A DNA stretch of 64,000 nt from Phallusia mammillata (taxonomy: Eukaryota > Chordata > Ascidiacea > Phlebobranchia > Ascidiidae): assembly GCA_003260075.1 (NCBI GenBank), contig QLIY01000067.1, positions 62,001 to 126,000 on the forward strand, given 5' to 3'. The notes under the pieces are model-generated. The model was not told the DNA's origin. It saw nothing but the letters and a program-made list of their open reading frames with translations, and made no database searches. How positions within the stretch are numbered: position 1 is the first letter of the stretch; every line of letters begins with the position of its first letter. The position numbers and the translations under genes are program-made. Shown in pieces: positions 25,013-35,556 of the stretch.

Positions 25013-28000
25013 AGAAAAAAATAAAAAAGCAAACCTACCGTAAGTAATAACTAAAATCGTCAGAGCGCATTTAGTCAGACAAAGACCCGAACGCATAAAT
25101 TGGTACTTAGGAAATGCAATTAATAAAGTCATAAATGTATTTTCTTGCAGTACGAAGCCCGTGCAAGATGGGTTGCCACGAATTGTCGTTCTGTACAAAC
25201 TTCAACAATAGACCTACTGAGCTGTTCCGAAAATGCGATGCAGACGGCGACACGATAGCTCGTCATTCGTACAAGTAAGATATGAAATCTGTTGAACCTA
25301 AAGAAGTTACATAATAACTTGTTGTGGCTTTAAACTGTAAAGATTTAAAAACAATAAAAAATACTTTGCACTGATGATGACAACAGTGATTGTTAAATCG
25401 TGATCAAAATACAATGTTTTTTCTATATACATGTTCACTGGCAGTTTTGTTTTGTATTTGAGCTAAAAGTTTGTCAATAATGGATTAAAAAAATCGAAAA
25501 AGAAACTTGCTTCTGATTTTTTTCGAATTGATTGTGATTGCTTGAACTCACGTTAAAGCACTATACTGCTGGTCTTTGGGATTTGAAATCTTGAGTAGCA
25601 TTCACTTATGTTTAAGTTGAACTTATTTTTGTTTTGCAGTTCTTGGTTGAGTGGAGTAATTCGGATTCTTCACTTTAACATTTCGGTAAAAGATATAACC
25701 ACATGTGAACCGGAGAAATGGAAAATGGTTGCATGTGCGATGAATATTAAACCGTGCAGTAAACGAACCGGGGAAGCCATTATTTGCAGGTATAAAAGGG
25801 TTCAGAATTTTTCTATTGGTTATGCTTGCTCACTTTTGCAATAACAAAATATTTTTAAAATGTGGCTCAGCTATGAGAAATAGTCAAAAACGAATAAAAC
25901 TTGAAAATTTAAAATATGGAAAAGTCTCAAACTTATGTAAAATCATGAAAAAATATGAAATAGGTGACTAAAGTAAATTATAAAAAATATCATTTATTCA
26001 ACTAAAAATATATATTTCAAATAGTGCCTAAAATTACTAAAGTCGCTTCAAACACATTCAGTTTCAAGGTTTTAAAAAATTTTTTCATTTGTATCTTTAA
26101 AAAGGTCTGACTGCCTTGATCTGCTGAACAAGTGTGTCCACAAACATCTGTTACCTGCCGCAATTACTGTCGATCAAATTTGTGAAAGTTTATCACCACA
26201 TCATCTACAGTCAAAGTGCATTTCAATTTCAACTTACACGAGTAAGAACTAAATTTTGATCCACAAAAAGTCTGGAAAATACTAAACAAAGAATACATTG
26301 TATTGTAAATGTATTAGAATCTGTTATAGTTATACTAATAGATTTCAAAACAGTTTACTAAACGGAGTAATTTTCAAGAAAAAACAACAATATAATATCG
26401 TGTAACAATAACTATTGTTTTTGCATTGATACATTTGCAGAAAGAACATTTGCAAAAGAACGCATTTACACCATACATGCTTTTAGGTAGCTTTGTGTTC
26501 AATCAATCTCCTTTAGTTGGTCTTTTAATTTTTGTTTAAAAATGCTTTAAAAAACTTTTGTGTTTCCAGAACCCGGACAGGTATCAAAGACAGTCAACGT
26601 CACTCAACCGTGTCTCCCCAACCCGTGTGAAAGTGGAGAGGTTTGCGTCATCAACAGGAATCCTTGTGACGCAACAAAGCCCTGTCCGAAATATTCATGT
26701 TTGCCAGGTAAGCCAAGTAAATGTTGTTTGTAGACCTGATAGATTGCTGAAATATATTGAAAAATATTGTAATATTCAAATTCTGCTGATTGTTGTGGCA
26801 ATGTTCGAACAATGTAAATGTGATAAATCTTACAAATGAAATATGAGCTAGTTTAGGGCAAAAACAATGTAAAAACTGTAAACTCAATTTGTACAACGCT
26901 AAAAAATAAGAACAATTTTTACTGACTGACGTAGTGGCTTTTTTTCATAAAAAACACAAAATGGGACAAATAAGGCCATTAAAATATTTCCTTTTTTGGC
27001 GCATTCTACTTTGTCTACTTTGAAATGAAATTTTGACCTTTCTGCAAAAAAATACAAAATTTTCATGTCCAGGCTGCAAGATGGGACAAGGCTCCACTTT
27101 TGTAGTTCCGTATGGCTCCTTGGTTCGTGTGTTGGATCATACTAGAGGGGACGGCTGCTTCAAAGCCTGTACATGCACGAAATCTGGATCTCTAAGAAGA
27201 TGCCACGCACTGCAATGCACAGATGGAAAAAGAGAATGCAATCTGGCTGGGCAATTGCGAAGTAAGGCTAAAATTATTTGATTTCGGCGTTTAGCTGTCA
27301 AAATGGTTTATACTTTGTTCATTAAAGTCTTTTTTAGTACATTTTAGTCAATGTCTAAATACTTCAAAAAAATCATACAGTTGTAATGTATTGTTTAAAA
27401 ATGACTAAACATGAAATGCAATAGTGGATTTTAGCGGCAAAATTTTAAACTTTTCTAATGTTTTAGGTCATGGAAGTCACTTTTACGTTGACTGCAACTT
27501 CTGTAGTTGTTATAACGGGGTGGTGACGTGCACAAAACGTCAGTGTTTGACGTCAAAAAGTTCTGTGCCCCCCCCCCCGGGGTGGTGACGTGCACAAAAC
27601 GTCAGTGTTTGACGTCAAAAAGTTCGGTCGAAGAAAAACGAAAATTCACAGGTAGGGTTACCACCATCTCACACAATACTTAAATATTCTTATTTCCTAA
27701 AATTTAATGTTTTTAGGTGTTCCTTGTGATTGTGAAAACAATTATTCTCCGGTTTGTGGGGCTGACGGTCGAACCTATCCCAGTTTGTGCCTGGCAGCTT
27801 GTTTCGGGATGACGCAAAGTGATGTCACAATTGGAACTTGTAGCAGTCAGGATCCGTGTCAGAATAATCCGTGCGGGGAAAGAGAAAGGTGACGAAAGAT
27901 AATTTTTTTGTTATGGTTATAAATGTATTTCAAAATTCAAAATATCTAACTCCGTTTTTTTGACAATACCGTTTAAAATTGTTAAATCGCGTTTAAATCA

Positions 28001-31000
28001 GTTGGGTGGAAAAATATGGGACAAAAACCGATCAAACCCAGTATAAAAGTGTGCTATTTCTAAAAGAAGCCACCCAAAATTAATATAAAGTTATTGTACT
28101 ACATTTTCTGTTAAAAACTCAACATAACTTTATTTGCTTAAAAAAACTCTACCTTTACTATTAATAGATATTTTAAGTAGTGTTTTTTTCGCAAAGATTT
28201 GCCTAAAAATGTGTGTCAATGTATACGTTTGCACCAGTTAAATCTAGAACGTTAAAGAGAAACTGATTTATTCTAAAATTTATAAAAACCTCTGAGCATA
28301 CGTTAACACACTATTCTTTAACAGGTGCGTTGCTTCGCCGAGAGTCTGTCTCACTCAAATTCACAAATGTCAGCAATACGAATGTATTCCGAGATTTCGG
28401 GTTTGCAGCAGGTGGCTCCGCAACGCCATTCAGCGGGCAACAGGAAGCCTGAAACCGTCGCATCGTCATCAACTTGTTCATGACGAAGAACAGGTAAAAA
28501 CTCAGTACAATGTAACATTTAGTTGAGATGTTATGAACATTTAAGTCTTGACTTGACACAAGTGCTCGAAAAGACATGAATTGAGTAAAATGTCGATGCT
28601 GTCCACTTTTGCACTGATGATGATCAAAAACAATTGTTGAAACGTCTGCAAAGAATGTAATGCCTACATACAAGCTCTTTGCTGTTTTGTTTAGGTTGCT
28701 TTGTGCAAAGGTCAATGACATGCTGATAAAAATATAACAAATACCAAAAGAGGTCTGTTAAAAAAATAACAAATACAAAAAAAACATGAAGCTAGAAATG
28801 TGAAAACAAATTCGATCACACTCTGTAAGGCAGTGTTTTTCAACTGGTGGTCCATGGACCATTAGTGGTCCACAAAAAAAAACTTATCTAAGTTATTGGC
28901 CATTTATTGTTAGCTGTCAGTTGTTTGATATCACTTTTCCAAGTTCTGTATTGAAGGAATATATATTCCAAGCCAATACGCTTGTTGGGACTGGTCCACG
29001 ATATTCATTAAATTAAACTGGTCGTCCATGACTTGATACGGGTTGAGAACCACTGCAATTAGGCAAAAGGGTGAACCATAACCTCGACACCTTGATCACA
29101 GTTAAAGGTTTTTCAACTGTATTACGGTTCAATTGTCAGGTGATTCTCTCCTCATCTCGTTTCTTCTCCTCCGCCGCATTTCTCTCCAACAATAGTGTCT
29201 CTTGTGACGTCAACAATCAGCAGTTCGACGACGTCTGCAAACTGATGCGCGCCAAACGAAGAAACTTGGCTTATACTGGAAAATGCAAGGTGCGAAAAAT
29301 TTGTGATTTTTATCAATTTTGCCTAGAACAGGTTCTGAACCAGCTTCGTGCAACTGACCGTGAAATATAATTGTTAATCTGATAAAACACTTTGTATTTA
29401 AACTGGTCAGAAATCTTTGTAGTCCTTTAAAACTAACATTTTCTTCTTTGTGGACAAAAATAACTGTTTGCAGAAAAAAATACAATTATTAAGTTTATTG
29501 AAAGAAGCCCTTGCAAAAAAGAAAATATGTAACTAGTCTGACTGTATCATTGGGTCGCGGTTTTATATTGAAAGACATTTTGGTTTCCCCCCCCCCCGAG
29601 ATGTTATGAACATTTAAGTCTTGACTTGACACAAGTGCTCGAAAATACATGAATTTAGTACAAAAATAGATGTTGGCCACTTTTTAGTTTTGCACTTTTG
29701 CCCTTGACCACAATGATGGCCACAAACAGTTGTTAAAACGTCTGCAAAGATTGCATTCGCTGTCTACAAATTTTTTTGCTGTTTGTTTGGGTTGTGTTAT
29801 GTAAAATTCAATGACATGTTGTTAGCTTTGAAAAAACAATATGAAAGATATAAAAAACATGAAGAAAAAGAGGTATATACTAAACTCAAATTCTATTACA
29901 CTCAAATCGGTCGGCGTTTTTTGTTATGTAATGTAAAATATAAAAATCGAGTTCTTGTTCAAGAACTGTGGATGCCAATATATCGGCGAAATCGATGTTA
30001 TGTATGTGACGAAAAAGACAGACTGAATTGTACTAAAGGTTTCAGTTTAGCATATATCTGCAATTGGAATCGTGTGTTATGAGCGAGCAACAGGCAAAGG
30101 CGTAAATTGCGTACTTTATCATTTTTTAACTGAACACGGTTCAATTGTCAGGTGATTCTCTCCTCCTCTCGTTTCTTCTCCTCCGCCGCATTTCTCTCCA
30201 ACAATAGTGTCTCTTGTGACGTTAACAATCAGCAGTTCGACGACGTCTGCAAACTGATGCGCGCTAAACGAAGAAACTTGGCTTATACTGGAGAATGCAA
30301 GGTGCGAAAATTTTGTGATTTTTTATCAATTTTACCTAGAACAGGTTCCGGACCAGCTTCGTGCAACCGACCGTGAAATATTAATCTGATAAAACACTTT
30401 GTATTTAAACAGGTCAGAAATCTTTGTAGTCCTTTAAAACTAACATTTTACAAAAAAAGAAAATATATCACTAGTCTGACTGTATCATATGGTAGCGGTT
30501 TTATATTGAAAGACATTTTGGTTTTAGAGTACTTGCTCGTCTCATCACGGTCGACCGGTTTGCGGTCACGATCGTGTGACGTACAACAATTCATGCGTGG
30601 CTGAAGCCAACGGCGTGCTGGTTGACCACGTGGGGGCGTGCAAGAGCGTGGGATTGGCCGAAGGTAAGCTGCCATTCCAAAAAAACGCTTGTTTCTGTTT
30701 TGTTGCTTTTTTATGACTTGTTTATTTACACAATTCAGTGTGAACAATTTACTTATACTGGTATGATTTACAATTACGCCCAATTTCTGTAACATTTAAG
30801 TCAATGGTAGTAAGTAGTAACTTTCAAAGCCTTTACGTCATCAAAACATGACCCCCCCCCCCCTTTCTGTAACATTTAAGTCAATGGTAGTAAGTAGTAA
30901 CTTTCAAAGCCATTACGTCATCAAAACATGACGTGATTTCAACATCAGGGCATGCGCCAGACTGCAAAAACGTTTTACTAAATCTTATTGTTGTATAACA

Positions 31001-32720
31001 AGCATTTCCGCGCAGAAAAAATATGGTATGTTAAGCCTATGTTAAAACAATTTGCACCTTGGTGAGATGTAAACGTCCCCCCCCCCTGTTGTATAACAAG
31101 CATTTCCGCGCAGAAAAAATATGGTATGTTAAGCGTATGTTAAAACAATTTGCACCTTGGTGAGATGTAAACCCTTTACACATACTTCAAGGCAGACCCC
31201 ACTAATACACAATTTATCAATACCAATATTCCATAAATTGTACCAAACCACACAATTGGTAAGTATGAAATAAAAGTTAACAACTCAATACGTTGCACAC
31301 AGACAAAAAGAATGCAGAGGCCTGCGAAGATGTGATGTGTCCACCTCTCGCCAACACAAAGTGCAAAGCAATCCGACCACCGGATGAATGTTGTCCGCTA
31401 TGTGGTGGATTGCTTCGTGTAATGCTGAATAAACAACATCTTCGAGCGATAACTGAAGACGTTTGGAAAGGTACATACCTTGTTTACTTGTTTGCATTTG
31501 GGTGTTTTTGTCTGTGCAAGAAAAAATATCTGTGTGTTCTTATTGTAACGAAAGACTTTCTATAAATAGCAGATTTGGTTTTGAACAACTGCATAGATTC
31601 GATCAGGGTTTCAAAATTGGGCATTTTTGTTCAATTGGGTGGACGGTATGAATGCATAGGATTCAATGGATAAGAACCAGATTGTGGTCAAAAACCGTTT
31701 TCATTTGGGAAACAAACAATGAAAACGATAGAGAAGTTTTGGTGGAATAAATAGATTGAAGCCCTTGTCTAAAAGCGTTGAATTTTTTGTTTTGTTTAAC
31801 TTTTTCCACGTTTCTAATTGGTTTTTCGAAAAGAATCATTTTATGCTGTTTTTTGTATTATCAAAAAATCCCTCTTTCTCTTTATCAGGTCCAGTGACCG
31901 TTCATGACATCGTGTGGCAATTACGCAGTCGCCTCAATGTGCTCGAGTGCGCCATCTCTGGTCAGCTTACCACTGAAGGTGACCTCGCCATTCTTATCGT
32001 ATCCAACGTGGAAAACCCATCACTTGTTCAGGTAAATTTTGTTCAAACCATATAAAGATCTAATATGCGTTAAGGTTCAGCCTTTTTAAAGCATTTGGCG
32101 ATAGCTAAGATGTTTTTAGAATTGTTGAAACAATTTTGAAAGTTTTTTTTGGCATTTGAAGGGTTTTGGCAAATCACTTGAATTAACACTTTCAGGTTTC
32201 AAAATGGTTTATTGGGGGATTAAAAATATGTTAGTTTAAAGTTGTTGTTTTTTTCTATTCGTTGCACAACTAGTAAACTTATTAACTATTATTGTTGTTT
32301 TTTAAGAGTTTTTGTAGAGGTATAAACTCTACACATGTTGGATAACTAAACAAAAAATAATATTTATAGCTGGAATAAGGCAGATCAAATAGGGACTAAC
32401 TTAGCCTTACTGTGTATACGAACAAAATACGTTACTTTTTTTAGAACTCAAAACAAACACGGAAATACTAAACACAAATTAACCACATTTTGAAATCCCA
32501 GGTGGAAGCTTGTTCGCGGGAAGCAGAAAGACTCTCTCGTCTGATCAACTCCCGGAGTCCAACTCTGACTTCGTATCTGACTCTGTCTCCACTCACTGCA
32601 GCAACTCTCTCTACGTCAGACCACTTCAACGGGGCTGTGACGTCACGCGGAGGCCTGCTCTCTGTCGCCGTTGCGTGGCTGACGTATTGGCTCGCGACAA
32701 AAACATTACCTGTCACGTGA
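11816..32720 (+). CDS. RECK: RECK, GPI-anchored cysteine-knot/Kazal membrane protein (19 exons)
   Basis: Exons: 11816-11885, 13627-13703, 19939-20030, 20742-20926, 23432-23691, 24033-24135, 25151-25274, 25640-25789, 26105-26241, 26570-26707, 27073-27261, 27467-27651, 27717-27888, 28325-28411, 29196-29289 (second copy 30208-30301), 30528-30663, 31303-31470, 31889-32031, 32502-32720. All splice phases agree once 62 duplicated bases in exon 12 are removed, giving 888 aa (vertebrate RECK is about 970). Residues 1-25 form a signal peptide. Cysteine knots starting CCEDAMVDQC, CCGRNRETSSSC, CCDLSDNSIC and CCDKALSVNC match vertebrate knots 2-5; knot 1 is missing. CTNFNNRPTELFR (about 281-293) matches the frizzled-like part. 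Kazal units lie near 551-592, 630-666 (atypical) and 670-707. CCPLCGGLLRV and SRSPTL match the C-terminal region. The last ~20 residues are hydrophobic, as in a GPI signal. Vertebrate RECK inhibits metalloproteinases and acts as a Wnt7 co-receptor at the cell surface; those roles are family knowledge. Confidence 0.93.
11886..13626 (+). other. RECK intron 1
   Basis: This intron separates the signal-peptide exon from the first knot exon (phase 1). It contains the 12168-12336 contig-overlap duplication around C12 (12242-12253). I searched it for an exon coding the missing first cysteine knot. The only cysteine-rich open stretch, near 12619-12780, lacks the knot's CC-x6-C-x3-C spacing and a convincing acceptor. 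Confidence 0.6.
12168..12336 (+). repeat. direct repeat around poly-C in RECK intron 1
   Basis: The copies start at AGACATGCATAATG at 12169 and 12254. The right copy has an extra CGCAC near the middle. Twelve C separate them. This is an unmerged overlap between two alleles. Confidence 0.8.
15043..15857 (+). repeat. interleaved A-B-A-B duplication with two poly-C joins
   Basis: Segment A (15043-15138) recurs at 15299-15393, and segment B (15149-15287) recurs at 15715-15857. The order is A1, C10, B1, C11, A2, unique sequence, B2. B1 therefore looks like a small alternative-haplotype contig placed between the two copies of A rather than a natural rearrangement. B ends in both copies at CTAACTGGGGTTCGCGGACC. 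Confidence 0.75.
16780..17071 (+). mobile_element. degenerate hAT-type MITE
   Basis: The left end CAGTGGTTCTCAACTCG is a typical terminus. The right part carries CCATGGACC-like and GGACCACC motifs, such as TCATGGACCACCAG near 17055. The right terminal repeat is lost and the flanks (CTTAAAC and TTAAACTT) only resemble a target duplication. Confidence 0.45.
19632..19859 (+). repeat. direct repeat around poly-C in RECK intron 2
   Basis: AAGTTTTCTTAATAAGTCC begins at about 19632 and again at 19753, directly after C12. The copies differ in an ATATAT/ATAT microsatellite step and a few SNPs, as two alleles would. Confidence 0.8.
20138..20321 (+). mobile_element. 184-bp hAT-type MITE with perfect target duplication
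   Basis: The left terminus is CAGTGGTGGGATTCAAA and the right terminus is TGAATCACATCACTG. The 8-bp flanks CAATCATA (20130-20137 and 20322-20329) are identical. The body contains ACAAAAAGTCCATCGACAG and CAGTAATGCCAACCGGTTCG, shared with the copies at 39299-39478 and, reversed, about 63470-63646. It lies in RECK intron 3 and has no coding capacity. Confidence 0.85.
20443..20683 (+). mobile_element. 241-bp hAT-type MITE
   Basis: The termini are CAGTGGTTCTCACC and GGTTGAGAATCACTA. The flanks GTCAAACG (20435-20442) and GTCAAAAG (20684-20691) match at 7 of 8 bases. It sits about 60 bp before RECK exon 4. Confidence 0.75.
20927..23431 (+). other. RECK intron 4
   Basis: A 2.5-kb intron between knot 3 and knots 4-5. 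It contains one 507-bp hAT-type element (21812-22318). No exon is supported; the open frames on both strands here overlap each other and have no domain. Confidence 0.6.
21812..22318 (+). mobile_element. 507-bp hAT-type element (CAGGGGTCGCCAACC termini)
   Basis: The left end CAGGGGTCGCCAACC pairs with the right end GGTTGGCGACCCTTG. The flanking octamers GTCTAGGC and GTCTATGC match at 7 of 8 bases. The interior has the usual GAGCCGCA and CGGCTCCGGAGCC blocks near the ends and no transposase frame, so it is non-autonomous. It lies in RECK intron 4. Confidence 0.82.
24425..24620 (-). repeat. possible tRNA-derived repeat fragment in RECK intron 6
   Basis: On the minus strand, GGTTCAAATCC (24585-24575) fits the internal B-box of RNA polymerase III genes, next to CCCGGG. 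No matching acceptor stem or clear A-box is visible, so it is not an intact tRNA. The local base composition is more GC-rich than the flanking intron. It could be an old SINE piece. Confidence 0.3.
24943..25012 (+). other. 70-base poly-C run, probable sized gap in RECK intron 6
   Basis: Seventy C between unrelated flanks, about 140 bp before exon 7. No duplicated flank is present, so unknown intronic sequence is likely missing. Confidence 0.75.
27517..27630 (+). repeat. duplication plus poly-C inside RECK exon 12
   Basis: GGGGTGGTGACGTGCAC begins at 27517 and again at 27579, separated by C11 (27568-27578). Reading through the C run shifts the frame. Deleting 62 bases restores an exon of 123 bases, in phase with both neighbours and continuing ...CTKRQCLTSKS. 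The break is therefore an assembly fault, not a mutation in the gene. Confidence 0.85.
28522..30525 (+). repeat. about 1-kb haplotype duplication covering RECK exon 15
   Basis: The block 28522-29586 recurs at 29598-30525 after C11. Both copies contain exon 15 (29196-29289 and 30208-30301), whose coding differences are nearly all silent (the last codons read GKCK and GECK). The left copy carries a hAT-type MITE (28831-29055) that the right copy lacks, and the sequence between differs in length. Only one exon copy fits the reading frame of the protein once. Confidence 0.8.
28831..29055 (+). mobile_element. 225-bp hAT-type MITE, absent from the second haplotype copy
   Basis: The termini are CAGTGTTTTTCAACTGG and GGGTTGAGAACCACTG, with TGGTCCATGGACCA near the left end. 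The flanks CTGTAAGG and CAATTAGG match at only 5 of 8 bases. It lies between RECK exons 14 and 15. Confidence 0.7.
30785..31173 (+). repeat. two short overlap duplications in RECK intron 16
   Basis: Pair one is 30785-30851 and 30864-30931 around C12. Pair two is 30991-31076 and 31087-31173 around C10. Each pair differs at one or two positions. Confidence 0.8.
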
Positions 32721-33197
32721 TGACTATTGTTTACGTCACAAAGGTGCTTAAACACGTGGAGTCTCGACACAGACTTTTCGGAGGGGGATTCGCTACAACG
32801 AGTGATATAAGATGTCGATAGATTTTGTGTTGGCAAGTTAAGACGTTTTTTTGTTTCTATATTTATCTAACTTTTCAACGGTTTTAGGTGCACTTACGTT
32901 GACAAAAACACAACACAATATTTCACAAATGCAGTTCTGCGTTTTGGTTTTGCCCTTTTTACCGTCCAGCAATCGACAAAATGTATACCGAGGCGTCAAC
33001 AGTTGTTTTTCTACCTGAAATATTTATATATATTTCCTTCTTACACTGTGTTGTGTTTCTTTTATTTTAATTTTTCACGTTTTTTTTGCCCGTTCCTTTG
33101 TTTTTCTTTTGTAACCTCATGCGCCAAAAACGTCGATGAAAAAATCCTTCTAAACTAACATCTGACGAAATACACCAACTGATCAACACAAATGCCA

Positions 33198-33203
33198 AAT
33201 AAA
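33198..33203 (+). terminator. possible RECK polyadenylation signal
   Basis: AATAAA lies 478 bases after the RECK stop codon. It is the first canonical hexamer I noticed on this strand after the gene; no cleavage site can be confirmed. Confidence 0.35.
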
Positions 33204-34313
33204 TAGGTTACTACCATCCTAAATGAATCAACCAAGAATCTGCCTAAAATGTTCCAACTATCGATAGCTATATGTTCATTATTGTTATTTTTTGCGATGT
33301 TCTTTTTGATAGATCGTTGTTTTCCGTCGTTTTTTACGTACTTGTTATTTGTAGATGATTTTCACTAAATGCACAGTTTGCTCCACTGCCGCTGTGCCCG
33401 TGTTTTTGAATTCAACAAAGATGCGTGTATCTAAATTGTAAGTTTTCCAGACTAACAGTGATTTCAGTGTTACCCCCCCCCCTGTTTTTGAATTCAACAA
33501 AGATGCGTGTATCTAAATTGTAAGTTTTCCGGACTAACAGTGATTTCAGGGTTATGCCAAGTGAAAAGGACAGATAACCGAATCACAATACACAAATTAT
33601 TCCGACTAATAAGGCATAAAATACCAGCAGTTTAAAAAAGGTTAATTATTCCACATATGTATGGATTTGGGAACCATCAAAAACTTCAAAAGATTTTTAA
33701 AAAACAACTAAAGTAGCACTTTGTCTAGATTTAGAACCTGGGTACAATAATAAAGTTGATGGGTTTACACTGATGTTCTGTAACTTGCTGTTGTAAGAAA
33801 GTGTAGAGCAGTGGTTCCAAACGTTTAGAAGGCCTTCGTCTCCCAACATAATTTTAAGTTTATGCAGCACATGCGGTTTCCTAGAATATCCTCCAGTCAG
33901 ACTTATTCAGCTGTAATTACTGGGTGACACGAAGAAAAGAACTAAAAAAGGTTATGTAGACTCAGAAAAAACTTACATCCATAAAATTTAAAAATGATAG
34001 TCCCTGGTTTCAATGATAATGTATTGAGATATGCGTTAATGCTGTTTGTTTTTATAATAGCGTTTGTTATGTATGTTTTTACACATACAACACAATAGGT
34101 CCATTGTTCAAATGAACCCAATTGAAAAGAGTTTATTGGCGAGTTCGACAATCTCTCTGACGAAACAATTGATAAGATTGAATTACTTTTCACCAGACAA
34201 TAGACCAAATGTTCAAAGAAACAAATCAACATTCAGTCGTTTTCCAGTCAGCTGATATAACGTTTCAAAAACCTTCATCTAAAAACTAGGCAGTGCACAG
34301 CTGGGAACTTAAA
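33204..34313. other. RECK/STMND1-like intergenic region
   Basis: This holds the overlap pair 33403-33472 and 33483-33552 around C10. A one-ended hAT-type terminus (CAGTGGTTCCAAACG at about 33810) has no right end that I can recognise. No gene is supported. The promoter of the STMND1-like gene should lie in its last few hundred bases. Confidence 0.5.
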
Positions 34314-35467
34314 ATGGGCTGTTTCGGTTCCAAAAGTCAGGTAGAAAAAGCGGTTATTCAGCAAGAAAGTGGAATTGTTGGTAACAGGCAAAATAGTGCT
34401 AGTTCACAAGACAGTGGAATTGGTCTGTCCTGTCCAAATCAATCGTCTACTGGAGTTTTCACAGAATCTGAAACTGGTTCTGAAGCAGTCCAAGGTCGTA
34501 ACAGAAAAGGTTGGTAAAAAGAGATGGGTATTTTAAACTTTAGTAAGATTTGCTTTTAAAATCTTTGAAGACGAAACAAATTAATGTTAGAGAAGTATAA
34601 TCATGAAAAAATTGATACATGCCTGACCAAAAGTTTAGTTAAACTGCACAGCCCACTGTTAAGCAAGAAACAACCTCAAAAAACCGTTTTTGTTGTGGAA
34701 CCTTAAATGCACTAAAATGTAGAAAATATCAAAACTATTTTGTTTCATAAAGTCTCACTACGTAATTTCCCCCCCCCCCCAGCCCACTGTTAAGCAAGAA
34801 ACAACCTCAAAAAACCGTTTTTGTTGTATGGAACCTTAAATGCACTAAAACGTAGAAAATATCAAAACTATTTTGTTTCATAAAGTCTCAGTACGTAATT
34901 TTTCATCTTTTATCGATTCTTATTTCATGTAGGAATTGCATTTGACATAACCGTTTCCAGAAAAGGAATAATCCAACAGCACCCTCCCAAAAGACAACCA
35001 GTAAGCGTTTAGTAAAAACCATCATCACATTTACTTACGCAGTACATACAATATATCAAAAACATTTATTTTACAGTCCGGATTAAGAGACAGGTCCGCG
35101 GGCAGTCGTTCAAATCGACTTCCATCTATTTCTCCCCAGCGGAAAGCAAAACCTCCGGCGAAATTGCTACAACGAGAAACTCCGAAACAAATTAGCGCAG
35201 AAGACGTACGATTATTATTTTTTTATCTTTAAAATGTTTTTTTTTTAAATAATGGTGAAGTATTGACGGGGACTTGGTACATACAAATGATATACTGGGC
35301 CGCCAGGACAGCTGCGTTTCATGGGACATTACAATGCGACGTACTGGTGCTGAACAGTGTTTTGTTTCGTGATCTCTTGTGTAACTTGGTGCATTTTCTA
35401 GCTATGATGCTTTGGACGAACGCTCCGACGGGCGCGAACCATACACAGACATAAAAACTTGACCGAA

Positions 35468-35556
<89 letters not shown>

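Noticed and set aside
29140..30301. True tandem duplication of RECK exon 15 giving an extra Kazal unit
   Set aside because: The copies lie in haplotype-like blocks joined by C11, and the protein needs this segment only once. Depth data would settle it.
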